A stretch of DNA of 64,000 nt from contig CANLBM010000005.1 in assembly GCA_947488845.1 (NCBI GenBank), positions 124,001 to 188,000 on the forward strand. The letters run 5' to 3'. This DNA is from an uncultured Sphingomonadaceae bacterium (GTDB taxonomy: Bacteria > Pseudomonadota > Alphaproteobacteria > Sphingomonadales > Sphingomonadaceae). The notes under the pieces are model-generated. The model did not search any database and was not told the DNA's origin. It saw nothing but the letters and a program-made list of their open reading frames with translations. The first letter of the stretch is position 1; each line of letters starts with the position of its first letter. The position numbers and the translations under genes were made by a program. Below are positions 56,853 through 64,000 of this stretch, in pieces.

Positions 56853-57330
56853 ATTTGGCTGAGCACTCGAAGAACCATCAAAAGTGAAGACCCTCAATAT
56901 CTGGGCATGTAGAACCGGTACCGTTTATCGAGCCCAGGAACGTGATATAAAATATTCCCGCGAGATCTCCCCGTATGACCGTTATGCCTCTCAAGCCCCC
57001 GAGGGCGATTATTCGCTTCGATCAAACTGGAAAATAATTGACGGCACATAGAATGCCGAGCGTTCACTTATCGGCACGCCTTCATCTTGAAAACAGGCCT
57101 GGCACAGCGAACATTCGCTTAAATTATCGATACCGATGATCACCCATTTGAATATGTAAATAAATTTACAGATTTACATCGAGTCTTCTGATTATTCAGA
57201 CATTGCGACTCATAATATGACAATAGCTTCTGGCATTTTCCCTAATAATCAACCAAACACCCCCTTAGACGCTGAAAATATTTTTACAGCATAATCATAT
57301 AACCGCCTCCCCAGTTTAAGGAAGAATCTC
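56853..57330. other. 478-bp upstream region of isocitrate lyase
   Basis: AT-rich towards its 3' end. Holds the palindrome at 57155-57178. A 55-codon frame (GTG at 56884 to the TAG ending 57051) starts VKTLNIWACRTGTVYRAQER; it lacks a clear ribosome-binding site and similarity, so I do not call it as a gene. Confidence 0.6.
57155..57178. promoter_or_regulatory. palindromic candidate operator of aceA
   Basis: TGTAAAT-AA-ATTTACA (57155-57170) is a perfect 7-2-7 palindrome; after one base ATTTACA repeats (57172-57178), giving three half sites. It lies 150-175 bp before the aceA start. Isocitrate lyase is normally switched on by acetate or fatty acids, so a regulator site here is expected. Confidence 0.5.
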
Positions 57331-58923
57331 ATGTCCTATCAAGATTTCAAAAGTTCCGCCAACAAGTTGATCAACAGCCAGAACGGCACATGGACCGGCA
57401 TCGATGCCGAGTCCGTTGCCCGCATGCAGCTTCAAAATCGCTTCAAGACCGGCCTCGACATCGCCAAATATACCGCGGCGATCATGCGCGAAGATATGGC
57501 AGCCTATGACGCCGACAGTTCCAAATATACCCAGTCGTTGGGTTGCTGGCACGGGTTCATTGCCCAGCAAAAGATGATTTCGATCAAGAAACATTTCGGC
57601 GATACCAAACGCCGCTATCTCTATCTGTCCGGCTGGATGGTTGCAGCGTTGCGCAGCGAATTCGGCCCCCTGCCCGACCAGTCGATGCACGAGAAGACCT
57701 CGGTACCTGCACTGATCGAAGAGCTATACACCTTCCTGCGTCAGGCAGACTCCCGCGAACTGAACCTCTTGTTCCGCGATATCGACGCGGCGCGCGACGC
57801 CGGTGACAGCGCAGCTGAAAAAGCGGCAATGGACAAGGTCGAAAATTTCCAGACCCATGTTGTTCCGATCATTGCCGATATCGATGCCGGTTTCGGTAAT
57901 GCCGAAGCGACTTATCTGCTCGCCAAGAAAATGATCGAAGCGGGCGCCTGTGCTTTGCAGATCGAAAACCAGGTGTCCGATGAAAAGCAATGCGGTCATC
58001 AGGACGGCAAGGTTACCGTGCCGCACGAAGATTTCATCGCGAAAATCCGCGCCTGCCGCTATGCCTTCCTCGAACTGGGCGTAACCGACGGCATCATTGT
58101 CACCCGCACCGACTCGCTCGGCGCTGGCCTGACCAAGCAGATCGCGGTTTCTAACGAACCGGGCGATCTCGGCGACCAGTATAACAGCTTCCTCGATTGC
58201 GAAGAAATTGATCCGGCTACCGCGAAAAACGGCGATGTCATCATCAATCGCGACGGCAAGTTGCTGCGTCCGAAGCGCCTGCCTTCCAACCTGTTCCAGT
58301 TCAAACCTGGTACCGGCGAAGACCGCTGCGTTCTCGACAGCATCACCAGCCTGCAGAACGGTGCCGATCTGCTCTGGATCGAAACCGAGAAGCCGCACGT
58401 TGAACAGATCGCCGGCATGATGGACCGTGTCCGCGAAGTCGTTCCGAACGCGAAGCTCGTTTACAACAACTCGCCTTCGTTCAACTGGACGCTGAACTTC
58501 CGTCAGCAGGTCTATGATGCGATGGCCGCAGAAGGTCTCGACGTTTCCGAATATGATCGCGACGGCCTGATGGACGCGAAATATGATGACACCGAACTGG
58601 GTGAAGCGGCTGACAAGCGCATCCGCACCTTCCAGGCCGATGGATCGAAGCGCGCCGGTATCTTCCACCACCTGATCACCTTGCCGACCTATCATACCGC
58701 CGCCCTGTCGACCGACAATCTGGCCAAGGAATATTTCGGCGACGCCGGCATGCTGGGTTATGTTCTTGGCGTACAGCGCAAGGAAATCCGCGAAGGCATC
58801 GCTTGTGTGAAGCACCAGAACATGTCCGGCAGCGACATTGGCGATGACCACAAGGAATATTTCGCCGGTGAAGCAGCGCTCAAGGCTGGCGGTGCTCACA
58901 ACACGATGAACCAGTTCGGATAA
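57331..58923 (+). CDS. aceA: isocitrate lyase (long type)
   Basis: A 530-residue isocitrate lyase. It splits isocitrate into glyoxylate and succinate in the glyoxylate shunt. The catalytic motif is KQCGH in DEKQCGHQDGKVTVPHEDF, as in the long Pseudomonas-type enzyme (531 residues) rather than the KKCGH of E. coli. PIIADIDAGFGNAEATYLLA binds magnesium and NNSPSFNWTLNFRQQ holds the Asn-Ser-Pro-Ser motif that binds glyoxylate. AAGGAAG precedes the ATG. Malate synthase is not in the window. Confidence 0.96.
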   Translation: MSYQDFKSSANKLINSQNGTWTGIDAESVARMQLQNRFKTGLDIAKYTAAIMREDMAAYDADSSKYTQSLGCWHGFIAQQKMISIKKHFGDTKRRYLYLSGWMVAALRSEFGPLPDQSMHEKTSVPALIEELYTFLRQADSRELNLLFRDIDAARDAGDSAAEKAAMDKVENFQTHVVPIIADIDAGFGNAEATYLLAKKMIEAGACALQIENQVSDEKQCGHQDGKVTVPHEDFIAKIRACRYAFLELGVTDGIIVTRTDSLGAGLTKQIAVSNEPGDLGDQYNSFLDCEEIDPATAKNGDVIINRDGKLLRPKRLPSNLFQFKPGTGEDRCVLDSITSLQNGADLLWIETEKPHVEQIAGMMDRVREVVPNAKLVYNNSPSFNWTLNFRQQVYDAMAAEGLDVSEYDRDGLMDAKYDDTELGEAADKRIRTFQADGSKRAGIFHHLITLPTYHTAALSTDNLAKEYFGDAGMLGYVLGVQRKEIREGIACVKHQNMSGSDIGDDHKEYFAGEAALKAGGAHNTMNQFG

Positions 58924-59001
58924 GCAACATCTAGTTCGGGTGCCCCCTGTCCCCTCGGCGGGCACCTGATCCAACCAGTTTTCCTGGGGAGGAAAAAACT
59001 A

Positions 59002-59031
59002 TCCGTCGGCAGCAATGTCGGCGGATTTTTT
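59002..59031 (+). terminator. intrinsic terminator of aceA
   Basis: TCCGTCGGC (59002-59010), a 6-nt loop, GTCGGCGGA (59017-59025) and T6 (59026-59031). The 9-bp stem includes two G-U pairs. It is 79 bp after the stop. Confidence 0.65.
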
Positions 59032-59127
59032 CTGTATGGACAATTATCGTCAAGGCTTTCAGGGTTGTGCCTGTCGGGTTCCAGTTGTCGAACCCGGTTT
59101 TCGTCGGGTCCGGCGTAGGGGGGCAGC

Positions 59128-60600
59128 ATGGCATTGCGGAAATCCGGTTCGATATTGGCTCTGGCAGCACTGCTATCCTCCTGTGGAGGCGGCGGCGGCG
59201 GCAGCGGCAGCAATAGCGTCAGCTTGCCTTCCGGCGGCGGGTCGACACCGACGCCAGCGCCGGCCGGGACAACCTGTTCCCTGCAAAGCCGGCAAAACTG
59301 GGCATTTGACCAGCTCGACGAATGGTATCTCTTCCCCGAAACCCTGCCCGCCAGCCTGAGCCCGACCCCTTATGCCTCCGTGCAAAGCTACATAGACGCT
59401 CTCACTGCTACCGCGCGCGGCCAGGGTCGGGACCGCTATTTCACCTATATCACCTCGATCGCCGAGGAGAATGCCTTCCTCGCTTCCGGCGCGACCGCCG
59501 GTTTCGGGATCCGCCTGAGCTATGACAGCCCGACGTCCCGCGTCTTCGTTCTCGACGCCTACGAAGGCGCACCTGCCCTCGCCGCCGGACTGGACCGCGG
59601 CACCGAGATACTGGCGATCGGGACCAGCACTGCCAGTCTGCAGACCGTCACCGCGCTATTTGCCCAGGGCGGCGCTGCGGCGGTCAGCAACGCGCTCGGC
59701 CCATCGACAGCGGGCACCAGCCGCGTATTGCGCTTCCGCAACGCGGCCGGCGTCGAGACCACGACCACGGTCAGCAAGGCCGACTATGCCATCCAGCCGG
59801 TCTCGCCGCGCTATGGCGTGCAGATCATCGACAATGGCGGCACCATGACCGGCTATGTCAACCTGCGCACCTTCATCGACAGCGCCGAGCCGCAGTTGCG
59901 CGACGCCTTCCTGCAGTTCCGCAACGCCGGCGTGACCGAGTTGGTCATCGACCTGCGCTATAATGGCGGCGGCCTGGTGCGGACCGCCGAGCTGTTTGCC
60001 GATCTGCTCGGCCGCGACCGTTTTGCCAACCAGGTCCAGGGCGTCACCCGCTTCCGTACCAGCAAGGCCGCGAACAACGAGACCCGCAACTTCCAGGCCC
60101 AAGCCCAGTCGATCGCCCCGACCCGCATCGCCTTCATCACCACCGGCGGCTCGGCTTCGGCCAGCGAGCTGGTGATCAACGCGATGATCCCCTATCACGA
60201 CGCCAATATGGCGCTGGTCGGCAGCAACACCTTTGGCAAGCCGGTCGGCCAGATCGGCCTCGACCGCAGTGCCTGCGACGACCGGATCCGGATCGTCGCC
60301 TTTGCCACCGAGAATGCCGACGGTAACGCCAATTATTTCAGCGGCTTGGCCAGCTCCCTGACCAACAGCTGTCAGGCGGCGGACGATATCAACCTGCCGC
60401 TCGGCGATCCGGGTGAAGCGTCGATGGCCCGCGCCCTCGGCTTTCTCTCCGGTGCCGCCTGCACCCCGATCAGCGGCGTGCTCGACAGCGCCACCGCCAG
60501 CACGACCAGAGTGGCAACCGGACGGACCTCCCTGGCCCGCGAGCTGCTGATACCGGCCCAGCCGACCCCCGCCCAGCGCGAGGTTCCCGGATCATTCTGA
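59128..60600 (+). CDS. S41 family peptidase, lipoprotein
   Basis: A 490-residue protein. The signal ends LLSSC, followed by a poly-Gly/Ser linker (GGGGGGSGSNS) and a Pro/Thr-rich stretch. A PDZ-like domain (about 130-200) and the C-terminal processing peptidase domain follow: LVIDLRYNGGGLVRTAELFA, GGSASASELVINAM with the catalytic Ser, and GSNTFGKPVGQ with the Lys of the Ser-Lys dyad. It resembles secreted Ctp-like proteases of unknown substrate, anchored as a lipoprotein. Its 3' end overlaps the convergent GNAT gene by 9 bp. Confidence 0.92.
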   Translation: MALRKSGSILALAALLSSCGGGGGGSGSNSVSLPSGGGSTPTPAPAGTTCSLQSRQNWAFDQLDEWYLFPETLPASLSPTPYASVQSYIDALTATARGQGRDRYFTYITSIAEENAFLASGATAGFGIRLSYDSPTSRVFVLDAYEGAPALAAGLDRGTEILAIGTSTASLQTVTALFAQGGAAAVSNALGPSTAGTSRVLRFRNAAGVETTTTVSKADYAIQPVSPRYGVQIIDNGGTMTGYVNLRTFIDSAEPQLRDAFLQFRNAGVTELVIDLRYNGGGLVRTAELFADLLGRDRFANQVQGVTRFRTSKAANNETRNFQAQAQSIAPTRIAFITTGGSASASELVINAMIPYHDANMALVGSNTFGKPVGQIGLDRSACDDRIRIVAFATENADGNANYFSGLASSLTNSCQAADDINLPLGDPGEASMARALGFLSGAACTPISGVLDSATASTTRVATGRTSLARELLIPAQPTPAQREVPGSF

Positions 60601-61098
60601 CCCGTGGAACAGCGGATGGAAAGCGATGACGCAATCCGGTGCGGTCACCCGCAGAGGCAATAGCTGGTAATATTCGGCCGGCTCGCCCCCGGGACAGAGG
60701 TCCGGGAACGGTCGAAAGCCGAAGCGGCTGTAATAAGCGGGGTCACCGGTCAGCACGCACCCCGCCGCGTCGCGCTCGCGCAGCATCGCCAGCCCTGTCT
60801 CGATCAGCTTGCTGCCGATATGACGCCCTTGCAAATCCGGCTCCACGGCCACCGGACCGAGCGTGTACCAGCCGGAGGAACCGTCCGCCGCAAAGGCCTC
60901 GGTGAAGGTCACCTGCCCGACGACCGCGCCGTCCCGCTCGGCCACCAACGATATCGCCAGCGCTCCGGCATCGCGCAAACGGTCGATCAGATCCTGCTCG
61001 TCACCACCGGCATAGTCCATCGGCGCAAAAGCGCGCTTTGTGATATCATATATTGCAGCCTGATCGGCGGGCTGCTCGGGGCGAATGACGATGTTCAC
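60592..61098 (-). CDS. GNAT N-acetyltransferase (YhbS-like)
   Basis: A 168-residue protein. The GTG at 61098 overlaps the stop of the DUF1772 gene by 4 bp, so the upstream open extension to 61341 is not part of it. TLGPVAVEPDLQGRHIGSKL is the acetyl-CoA motif (Q-G-x-x-I-G) and VLTGDPAYYSRFGFRPFPDL fits the YhbS branch. Substrate unknown. Confidence 0.9.
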   Translation of the reverse strand: MNIVIRPEQPADQAAIYDITKRAFAPMDYAGGDEQDLIDRLRDAGALAISLVAERDGAVVGQVTFTEAFAADGSSGWYTLGPVAVEPDLQGRHIGSKLIETGLAMLRERDAAGCVLTGDPAYYSRFGFRPFPDLCPGGEPAEYYQLLPLRVTAPDCVIAFHPLFHGSE

Positions 61099-61577
61099 CG
61101 GACAGCTATGGCAGCGACCAGCAGGACCAGCGAGACCGTGCAGCTCACGGTCCGGACGTGGTTCCACGGCAGCCAGCGCTGCATGTAGCGGTGCCACATC
61201 GCCTCGGCGTCCGGGCCACCGCCATCCGTTGCTTCCAGCGCATTGTTGAGCGGGACATTCGCGGCCGCCGTGACCGCCAGCATGCCGGCGACATAGAGCG
61301 CGCCGCCGATCACCATCTGCCACGCCCCGGCACTGCCCCACTGCATGACGCCAAAGACCGCCAGCAACAGACAGGCGAGGCTGCTGGCGAAGAACAGCGG
61401 CAGGAACAGCGACCTGACGATGATCCGGTTGATGGATTGCATCGCGGCCATGCCGGTCGGCCGACCCGCCGCGTCGAGCGACTGCATGACGAAGGCCGAG
61501 AAGGCGAAATAGACCCCCGCCATCAGGCCGACCGATATCGCTGCGAACCAGAGGGTTGCGGTGATGACTTCCTGCAC
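61095..61577 (-). CDS. DUF1772 family membrane protein
   Basis: A 160-residue protein with four transmembrane segments (FAAISVGLMAGVYFAFSAFV, LFFASSLACLLLAVF, WQMVIGGALYVAGMLAVTAAA, VSLVLLVAAIAV). The pairing NVPLNNALEA and MWHRYMQRWLPWNHVRT are DUF1772 (anthrone oxygenase-like) hallmarks. The GTG start at 61577 has AGGAG nearby. It is translationally coupled to the GNAT gene. Confidence 0.9.
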   Translation of the reverse strand: MQEVITATLWFAAISVGLMAGVYFAFSAFVMQSLDAAGRPTGMAAMQSINRIIVRSLFLPLFFASSLACLLLAVFGVMQWGSAGAWQMVIGGALYVAGMLAVTAAANVPLNNALEATDGGGPDAEAMWHRYMQRWLPWNHVRTVSCTVSLVLLVAAIAVR

Positions 61578-61605
61578 CAGGCTTCTCCTGCCGTTATCGT
61601 TCGAT

Positions 61606-61998
61606 CTACATCGCCCGGACGTCGATATCCGCTTTCGGCATCAGCACGCCCAGCACCACGGCGACCAGCAGCAGTGCCGGTACATCGCCGAGCATATGGC
61701 CCATATGTTCCGGATTCTGCATCGCCTGCACCGCCATGATCCCGGCGTGGACCACGCTCGACCAGATGGTGAACCAGATCAGCGACCGATGCGCCGAGGG
61801 ATTGGCGGCGGCGCGGATCAGGAATATGCCCAGCGTCGCGTAAACCCCGACGATCATCATATAATATTGCGATGCGGCGGGCGGCCCTTCGTGCCACATC
61901 CAGCCCGACGGCCAGACCAGCGCCAGCGGATAGACGAGGCAGAATATCGCTCCGAATAGAACCAGGGCGACTTGCAGAAAGCTATAACGTCCGATCAT
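61606..61998 (-). CDS. small membrane protein, DUF6632 type
   Basis: A 130-residue protein with four helices. MIGRYSFLQVALVLFGAIFC begins helix 1; LIWFTIWSSVVHAGIMAVQA is a conserved third segment, and LLGDVPALLLVAVVLGVL-like sequence ends it. ATG at 61998 has GGGAG upstream; the extension to 62061 has no support. Function unknown. It is 28 bp upstream of the DUF1772 gene and probably in one operon with it. Confidence 0.72.
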   Translation of the reverse strand: MIGRYSFLQVALVLFGAIFCLVYPLALVWPSGWMWHEGPPAASQYYMMIVGVYATLGIFLIRAAANPSAHRSLIWFTIWSSVVHAGIMAVQAMQNPEHMGHMLGDVPALLLVAVVLGVLMPKADIDVRAM

Positions 61999-62094
61999 GA
62001 TTATTCTCCCGTTACGACCCGCGAGTGGCGTATTGCTACGCCTGTTGCGCAGAGATGGCAAATCACGCGCCGAACTTTACACAAATGCGCGGTT

Positions 62095-62574
62095 TTATTT
62101 TCTGTAATCTTTGCGCTCAGCCTCCCGATCCTGCTCCGGCGGCACTAGCCGGTCGAGCCGCCCAAGCAGCGCCAAAAGCGCATGATTGTCGGGCTTTCTG
62201 ATCGTTCCGGCATAGCGCCCGCCGCGCAATATCGGCTGGTAGCGGCCCTGCCTGATCCGCTGGAAAAGCGTCTCTAGTGTAATCTTTGGCTGCCGGCTCT
62301 CCGGCACACCCAATATCGCGTCCCAGGCCGCGACAAATTCCTCCGCGCCGGGCTTGCGGCGCAGCTGGTAGGCGCTGTCTCTGCTCATCCCCACCATCGC
62401 AGCCGCCTTGCTAACGCAGCGGGTCTGCGCCAGCAGCCCAAGAAATTCCGCCTGCCGGACCGGCGTCCAGCCGTCCTTGCGCGCGCGCAGCGGCACGGGG
62501 GTGAAAGCGGGGATACGGGAGACGCGGCGGTTCTGGACCGCGGCGCTGCGGGGGTCGGGGCAGGAGTCGGTCAT
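62095..62574 (-). CDS. hypothetical protein with helix-turn-helix-like segment
   Basis: A 159-residue basic protein. DGWTPVRQAEFLGLLAQTRC then VSKAAAMVGMSRDSAYQLRR looks like a helix-turn-helix (recognition helix around SRDSAYQL), followed by KPGAEEFVAAWDAIL. Similar proteins are common in sphingomonads and remain uncharacterised; a DNA-binding role is inferred. ATG at 62574; the upstream part of the open frame runs into the inverted-repeat region and is not used. Confidence 0.75.
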   Translation of the reverse strand: MTDSCPDPRSAAVQNRRVSRIPAFTPVPLRARKDGWTPVRQAEFLGLLAQTRCVSKAAAMVGMSRDSAYQLRRKPGAEEFVAAWDAILGVPESRQPKITLETLFQRIRQGRYQPILRGGRYAGTIRKPDNHALLALLGRLDRLVPPEQDREAERKDYRK

Positions 62575-62634
62575 GGGGCGGATTAAGGCATATTCGGGCT
62601 GGTGTAGGAAAGCGGTTTGTTGGGGGGCGCGCTT

Positions 62635-62713
62635 CGTCATCCTGAACTCGTTTCAGGACCTCCCGCGATTGCGCGCTAGCCTTGGGGGATCCTGAAACGA
62701 GTTCAGGATGACG
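62635..62713. repeat. perfect 24-bp inverted repeat
   Basis: The arms at 62635-62658 and 62690-62713 are perfect reverse complements (core CCTGAACTCGTTTCAGGA), separated by 31 nt. This CATCCTGAACTCGTTTCAGG-type palindrome is a familiar multi-copy intergenic repeat of sphingomonads. It lies between the helix-turn-helix-like gene and the antitoxin gene and will form a strong hairpin in RNA. Confidence 0.88.
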
Positions 62714-62732
62714 AGTGGATGACGAGTGGGCC

Positions 62733-63035
62733 TTATGCCGCCTTTGCATCGATTTCCTTTACCGCCAGCTGCAAATTCATCGCGCCGAGCACGCCGAGCA
62801 GGGTTTCCAGCGTCGGATTGCCGTCCTCGCTGAGCGAGCGATAGAGCGCCTGCCGCTTCACGCCCGATTTTTCCGCGATCCTGGTCATGCCTTCGCTGCG
62901 CGCAATGGCACCGAGCGCAGCGGCAATATAGCCGACCTCTCCGCTATCCAGCGCGTCATTGAGCGTATCAAGAACGTCTTCAGCTGTCCGTATATATTTC
63001 GCCCCGTCAAAAGGGGTGGTTTGCAATTTGGTCAT
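62733..63035 (-). CDS. HigA-type antitoxin, putative addiction-module antidote
   Basis: A 100-residue protein. KYIRTAEDVLDTLNDALDSG is the family N terminus and IARSEGMTRIAEKSGVKRQA gives the helix-turn-helix; GNPTLETLLGVLGAMNLQL closes it. It should bind and silence the toxin encoded 44 bp upstream and repress the operon. The motif GTCATTTATATATG spans its start codon. Confidence 0.9.
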   Translation of the reverse strand: MTKLQTTPFDGAKYIRTAEDVLDTLNDALDSGEVGYIAAALGAIARSEGMTRIAEKSGVKRQALYRSLSEDGNPTLETLLGVLGAMNLQLAVKEIDAKAA

Positions 63036-63044
63036 TTATATATG
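63031..63044. promoter_or_regulatory. motif at the antitoxin start (shared with the toxin start)
   Basis: GTCATTTATATATG (63031-63044) includes the ATG of the antitoxin on the minus strand. The same word with one change lies at the toxin start (63372-63387). Confidence 0.4.
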
Positions 63045-63079
63045 TCCTGTGTTGCCAAAACAGGGATTAAGTCCCTGCT

Positions 63080-63370
63080 TCAAATCTGCTTTGCCATCTC
63101 CTTGGCTCTTTTAACCGCTTTGGCCTGCCCTGTTTTATCGCTGCCACAAAGCAGCAAATAGACGACCTGTTCCCGCACCGTGTAATAGACGCAATAGCCC
63201 GGACCATGATTTATCCGCATTTCGCTGACACCATCGCCTAGCGATTTCCAATCGCCCGGGTTTCCCCCTTCAAGGCGGAGAATACGCTGAGCGACCTTTA
63301 ACTGCGCGCGATGATCGCGAAGTCCATCGTGCCACATCTCAAACTCGGCCGTTTTTTCGATCCGATACAT
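63080..63370 (-). CDS. RelE/ParE-type toxin (HigB family)
   Basis: A 96-residue toxin. IEKTAEFEMWHDGLRDHRAQ, RILRLEGGNPGDWKSLGDGV, EMRINHGPGYCVYYTVREQV and LLLCGSDKTGQAKAVKRAKEM match the RelE/ParE type killers that partner HigA-like antidotes (toxin first). It probably cuts mRNA on the ribosome. An in-frame GTG 6 bp upstream (63376) is an alternative start. Confidence 0.92.
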   Translation of the reverse strand: MYRIEKTAEFEMWHDGLRDHRAQLKVAQRILRLEGGNPGDWKSLGDGVSEMRINHGPGYCVYYTVREQVVYLLLCGSDKTGQAKAVKRAKEMAKQI

Positions 63371-63371
63371 T

Positions 63372-63387
63372 GTCACTTATATATGAC
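63372..63387. promoter_or_regulatory. dyad at the toxin start
   Basis: GTCACTTATATATGAC (63372-63387) has GTCA/TGAC ends, and its first 14 bp match 63031-63044 in 13 positions. It immediately precedes the toxin ATG and is the obvious place for antitoxin autorepression. Confidence 0.45.
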
Positions 63388-63520
63388 TATCTCGGAAAAT
63401 GTCAAGTTTAGCTTAGTGCGCGAGATGGTGTTTCAACATGACCTCCACCTTGCAATCCCGATTGCATTCCCCTCCCCCTTGCGCGAAACATGCTGCAAAA
63501 ATAAAACGGGAGAGAGAAGA

Positions 63521-63958
63521 ATGACCGACCTCGAACAGGCGCGCCTCAAGATCGTGCGCGATCATATGGCGCTGGAGATTAGCCATGAATGGGACGCGGT
63601 GATCGATACGTTCGCGCATCCGCGCTATGAATTATACGGCAATGGCACGATATTTGACGGCGAGGAAGCGGTCCGCAAATATTTCGCGATGTCGCGGACG
63701 CCCTTTCCCGACCAGGCCAATGAAGTGATCGCGATCGGCGCGGCGGGCGAGCATGTCGTGCTGGTCGAATTCTGGCTGACCGGCACGCATCTGGGGCCGC
63801 TGACCGTGGACGGGACGGTGATCGAGCCGACCGGCAAGAGCTTTCGGGTACGGATGGCGGCGAGCTTTGAGTTTGCGGCGGGAACCGACCGGATTGTCTG
63901 CGAGCGCGCTTATTTTGGCGAGGGGATGATTGCGAAGGCGTTGGGATTGGGGTTGTGA
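63521..63958 (+). CDS. SnoaL/NTF2-like protein
   Basis: A 145-residue protein with a cone-shaped NTF2 fold pattern: LEISHEWDAVIDTFAHPRYE, YFAMSRTPFPDQANEVIAIG and HVVLVEFWLTGTHLGPL. The family includes ketosteroid isomerase-like and limonene epoxide hydrolase-like enzymes as well as binding proteins; no catalytic residue can be assigned with confidence. ATG at 63521 follows GGGAGAGAGAAG; the longer open frame from 63311 overlaps the toxin gene region and is not used. Eleven G follow the stop. Confidence 0.85.
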   Translation: MTDLEQARLKIVRDHMALEISHEWDAVIDTFAHPRYELYGNGTIFDGEEAVRKYFAMSRTPFPDQANEVIAIGAAGEHVVLVEFWLTGTHLGPLTVDGTVIEPTGKSFRVRMAASFEFAAGTDRIVCERAYFGEGMIAKALGLGL

Positions 63959-64000
63959 GGGGGGGGGGGTAAGACTAGTAAGGATCAATAGCTTTATGGC

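Noticed and set aside
62733..63370. Toxin-antitoxin pair as evidence for a prophage or island
   Set aside because: No integrase, phage structural gene or plasmid function nearby; small TA pairs are common in chromosomes.

Overview
The window looks like chromosomal DNA of an alphaproteobacterium of the order Sphingomonadales (a Sphingopyxis / Sphingorhabdus / Parasphingorhabdus-like marine organism). The basis is the protein style (RNase E with an acidic insertion in the S1 region, RF2 with an SPY tripeptide and no programmed frameshift, a DUF3297 protein, OmpA-like and TonB-dependent outer-membrane proteins), the moderately high GC content, and short palindromic repeats of kinds I associate with sphingomonads. 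The species assignment is inference.

Layout. 1-2308: alpha-E / ATP-grasp pair (the alpha-E gene runs off the left edge). 2415-7296: SDR oxidoreductase, prfB, a lipoprotein methyltransferase and lepA. 7297-8198: a repeat-filled gap with two 158-bp copies of one element, then a 58-residue CxxC mini-protein. 8384-11305: a phosphate-acquisition pair, an OprP-type porin and a PstS lipoprotein in convergent orientation, whose two promoters share one architecture (PHO-box-like heptamers, 10 nt, then the same TAGATCGCT word). 11367-15893: GNAT, PBP1A and N-acetylmuramoyl-L-alanine amidase (cell wall), divergent from rne (16428-19175). 19296-23364: M48 protease with TPRs, a DsbA-family thiol oxidoreductase, RlmE and a Ppx/GppA phosphatase, followed by tRNA-Gln(CUG).

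24074-37230: a small lipoprotein, the glutamate synthase operon gltBD, a TelA/XpaC-like pair, a TesA-type esterase divergent from an FtsX-type ABC exporter. 37318-44696: an SBF-type transporter, typA, an outer-membrane beta-barrel, DUF805, DUF3297 and a tightly coupled membrane protein-SDR-enoyl-CoA hydratase-VOC cluster. 44676-50175: two alpha/beta hydrolases, a lipoprotein, a GFA-family protein, a KAS III, ung and rluE. 50246-53311: Fur boxes, a catecholate-type TonB-dependent siderophore receptor and its usual partner PiuC. 53450-56852: RoxA-type ribosomal oxygenase, a cold-shock protein, and a lipoprotein / altered-filter ion channel / DoxX run. 57331-58923: isocitrate lyase behind a 478-bp region with a clear palindrome. 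59128-63958: an S41 protease lipoprotein, GNAT, DUF1772, DUF6632, a helix-turn-helix-like protein, a perfect 24-bp inverted repeat, a HigBA-like toxin-antitoxin pair and an NTF2-like protein.

Most of the window is ordinary housekeeping and envelope biology with no prophage, CRISPR array, insertion sequence or integron. I do not see an obvious new defence or mobile system. The most interesting signals are the shared Pho-type promoter architecture of the porin and pstS, the ion channel with a GYN instead of GYG filter, the isocitrate-lyase operator, the 158-bp duplicated element with its equal-sized spacer, and the identical 14-bp motif at both start codons of the toxin-antitoxin pair.
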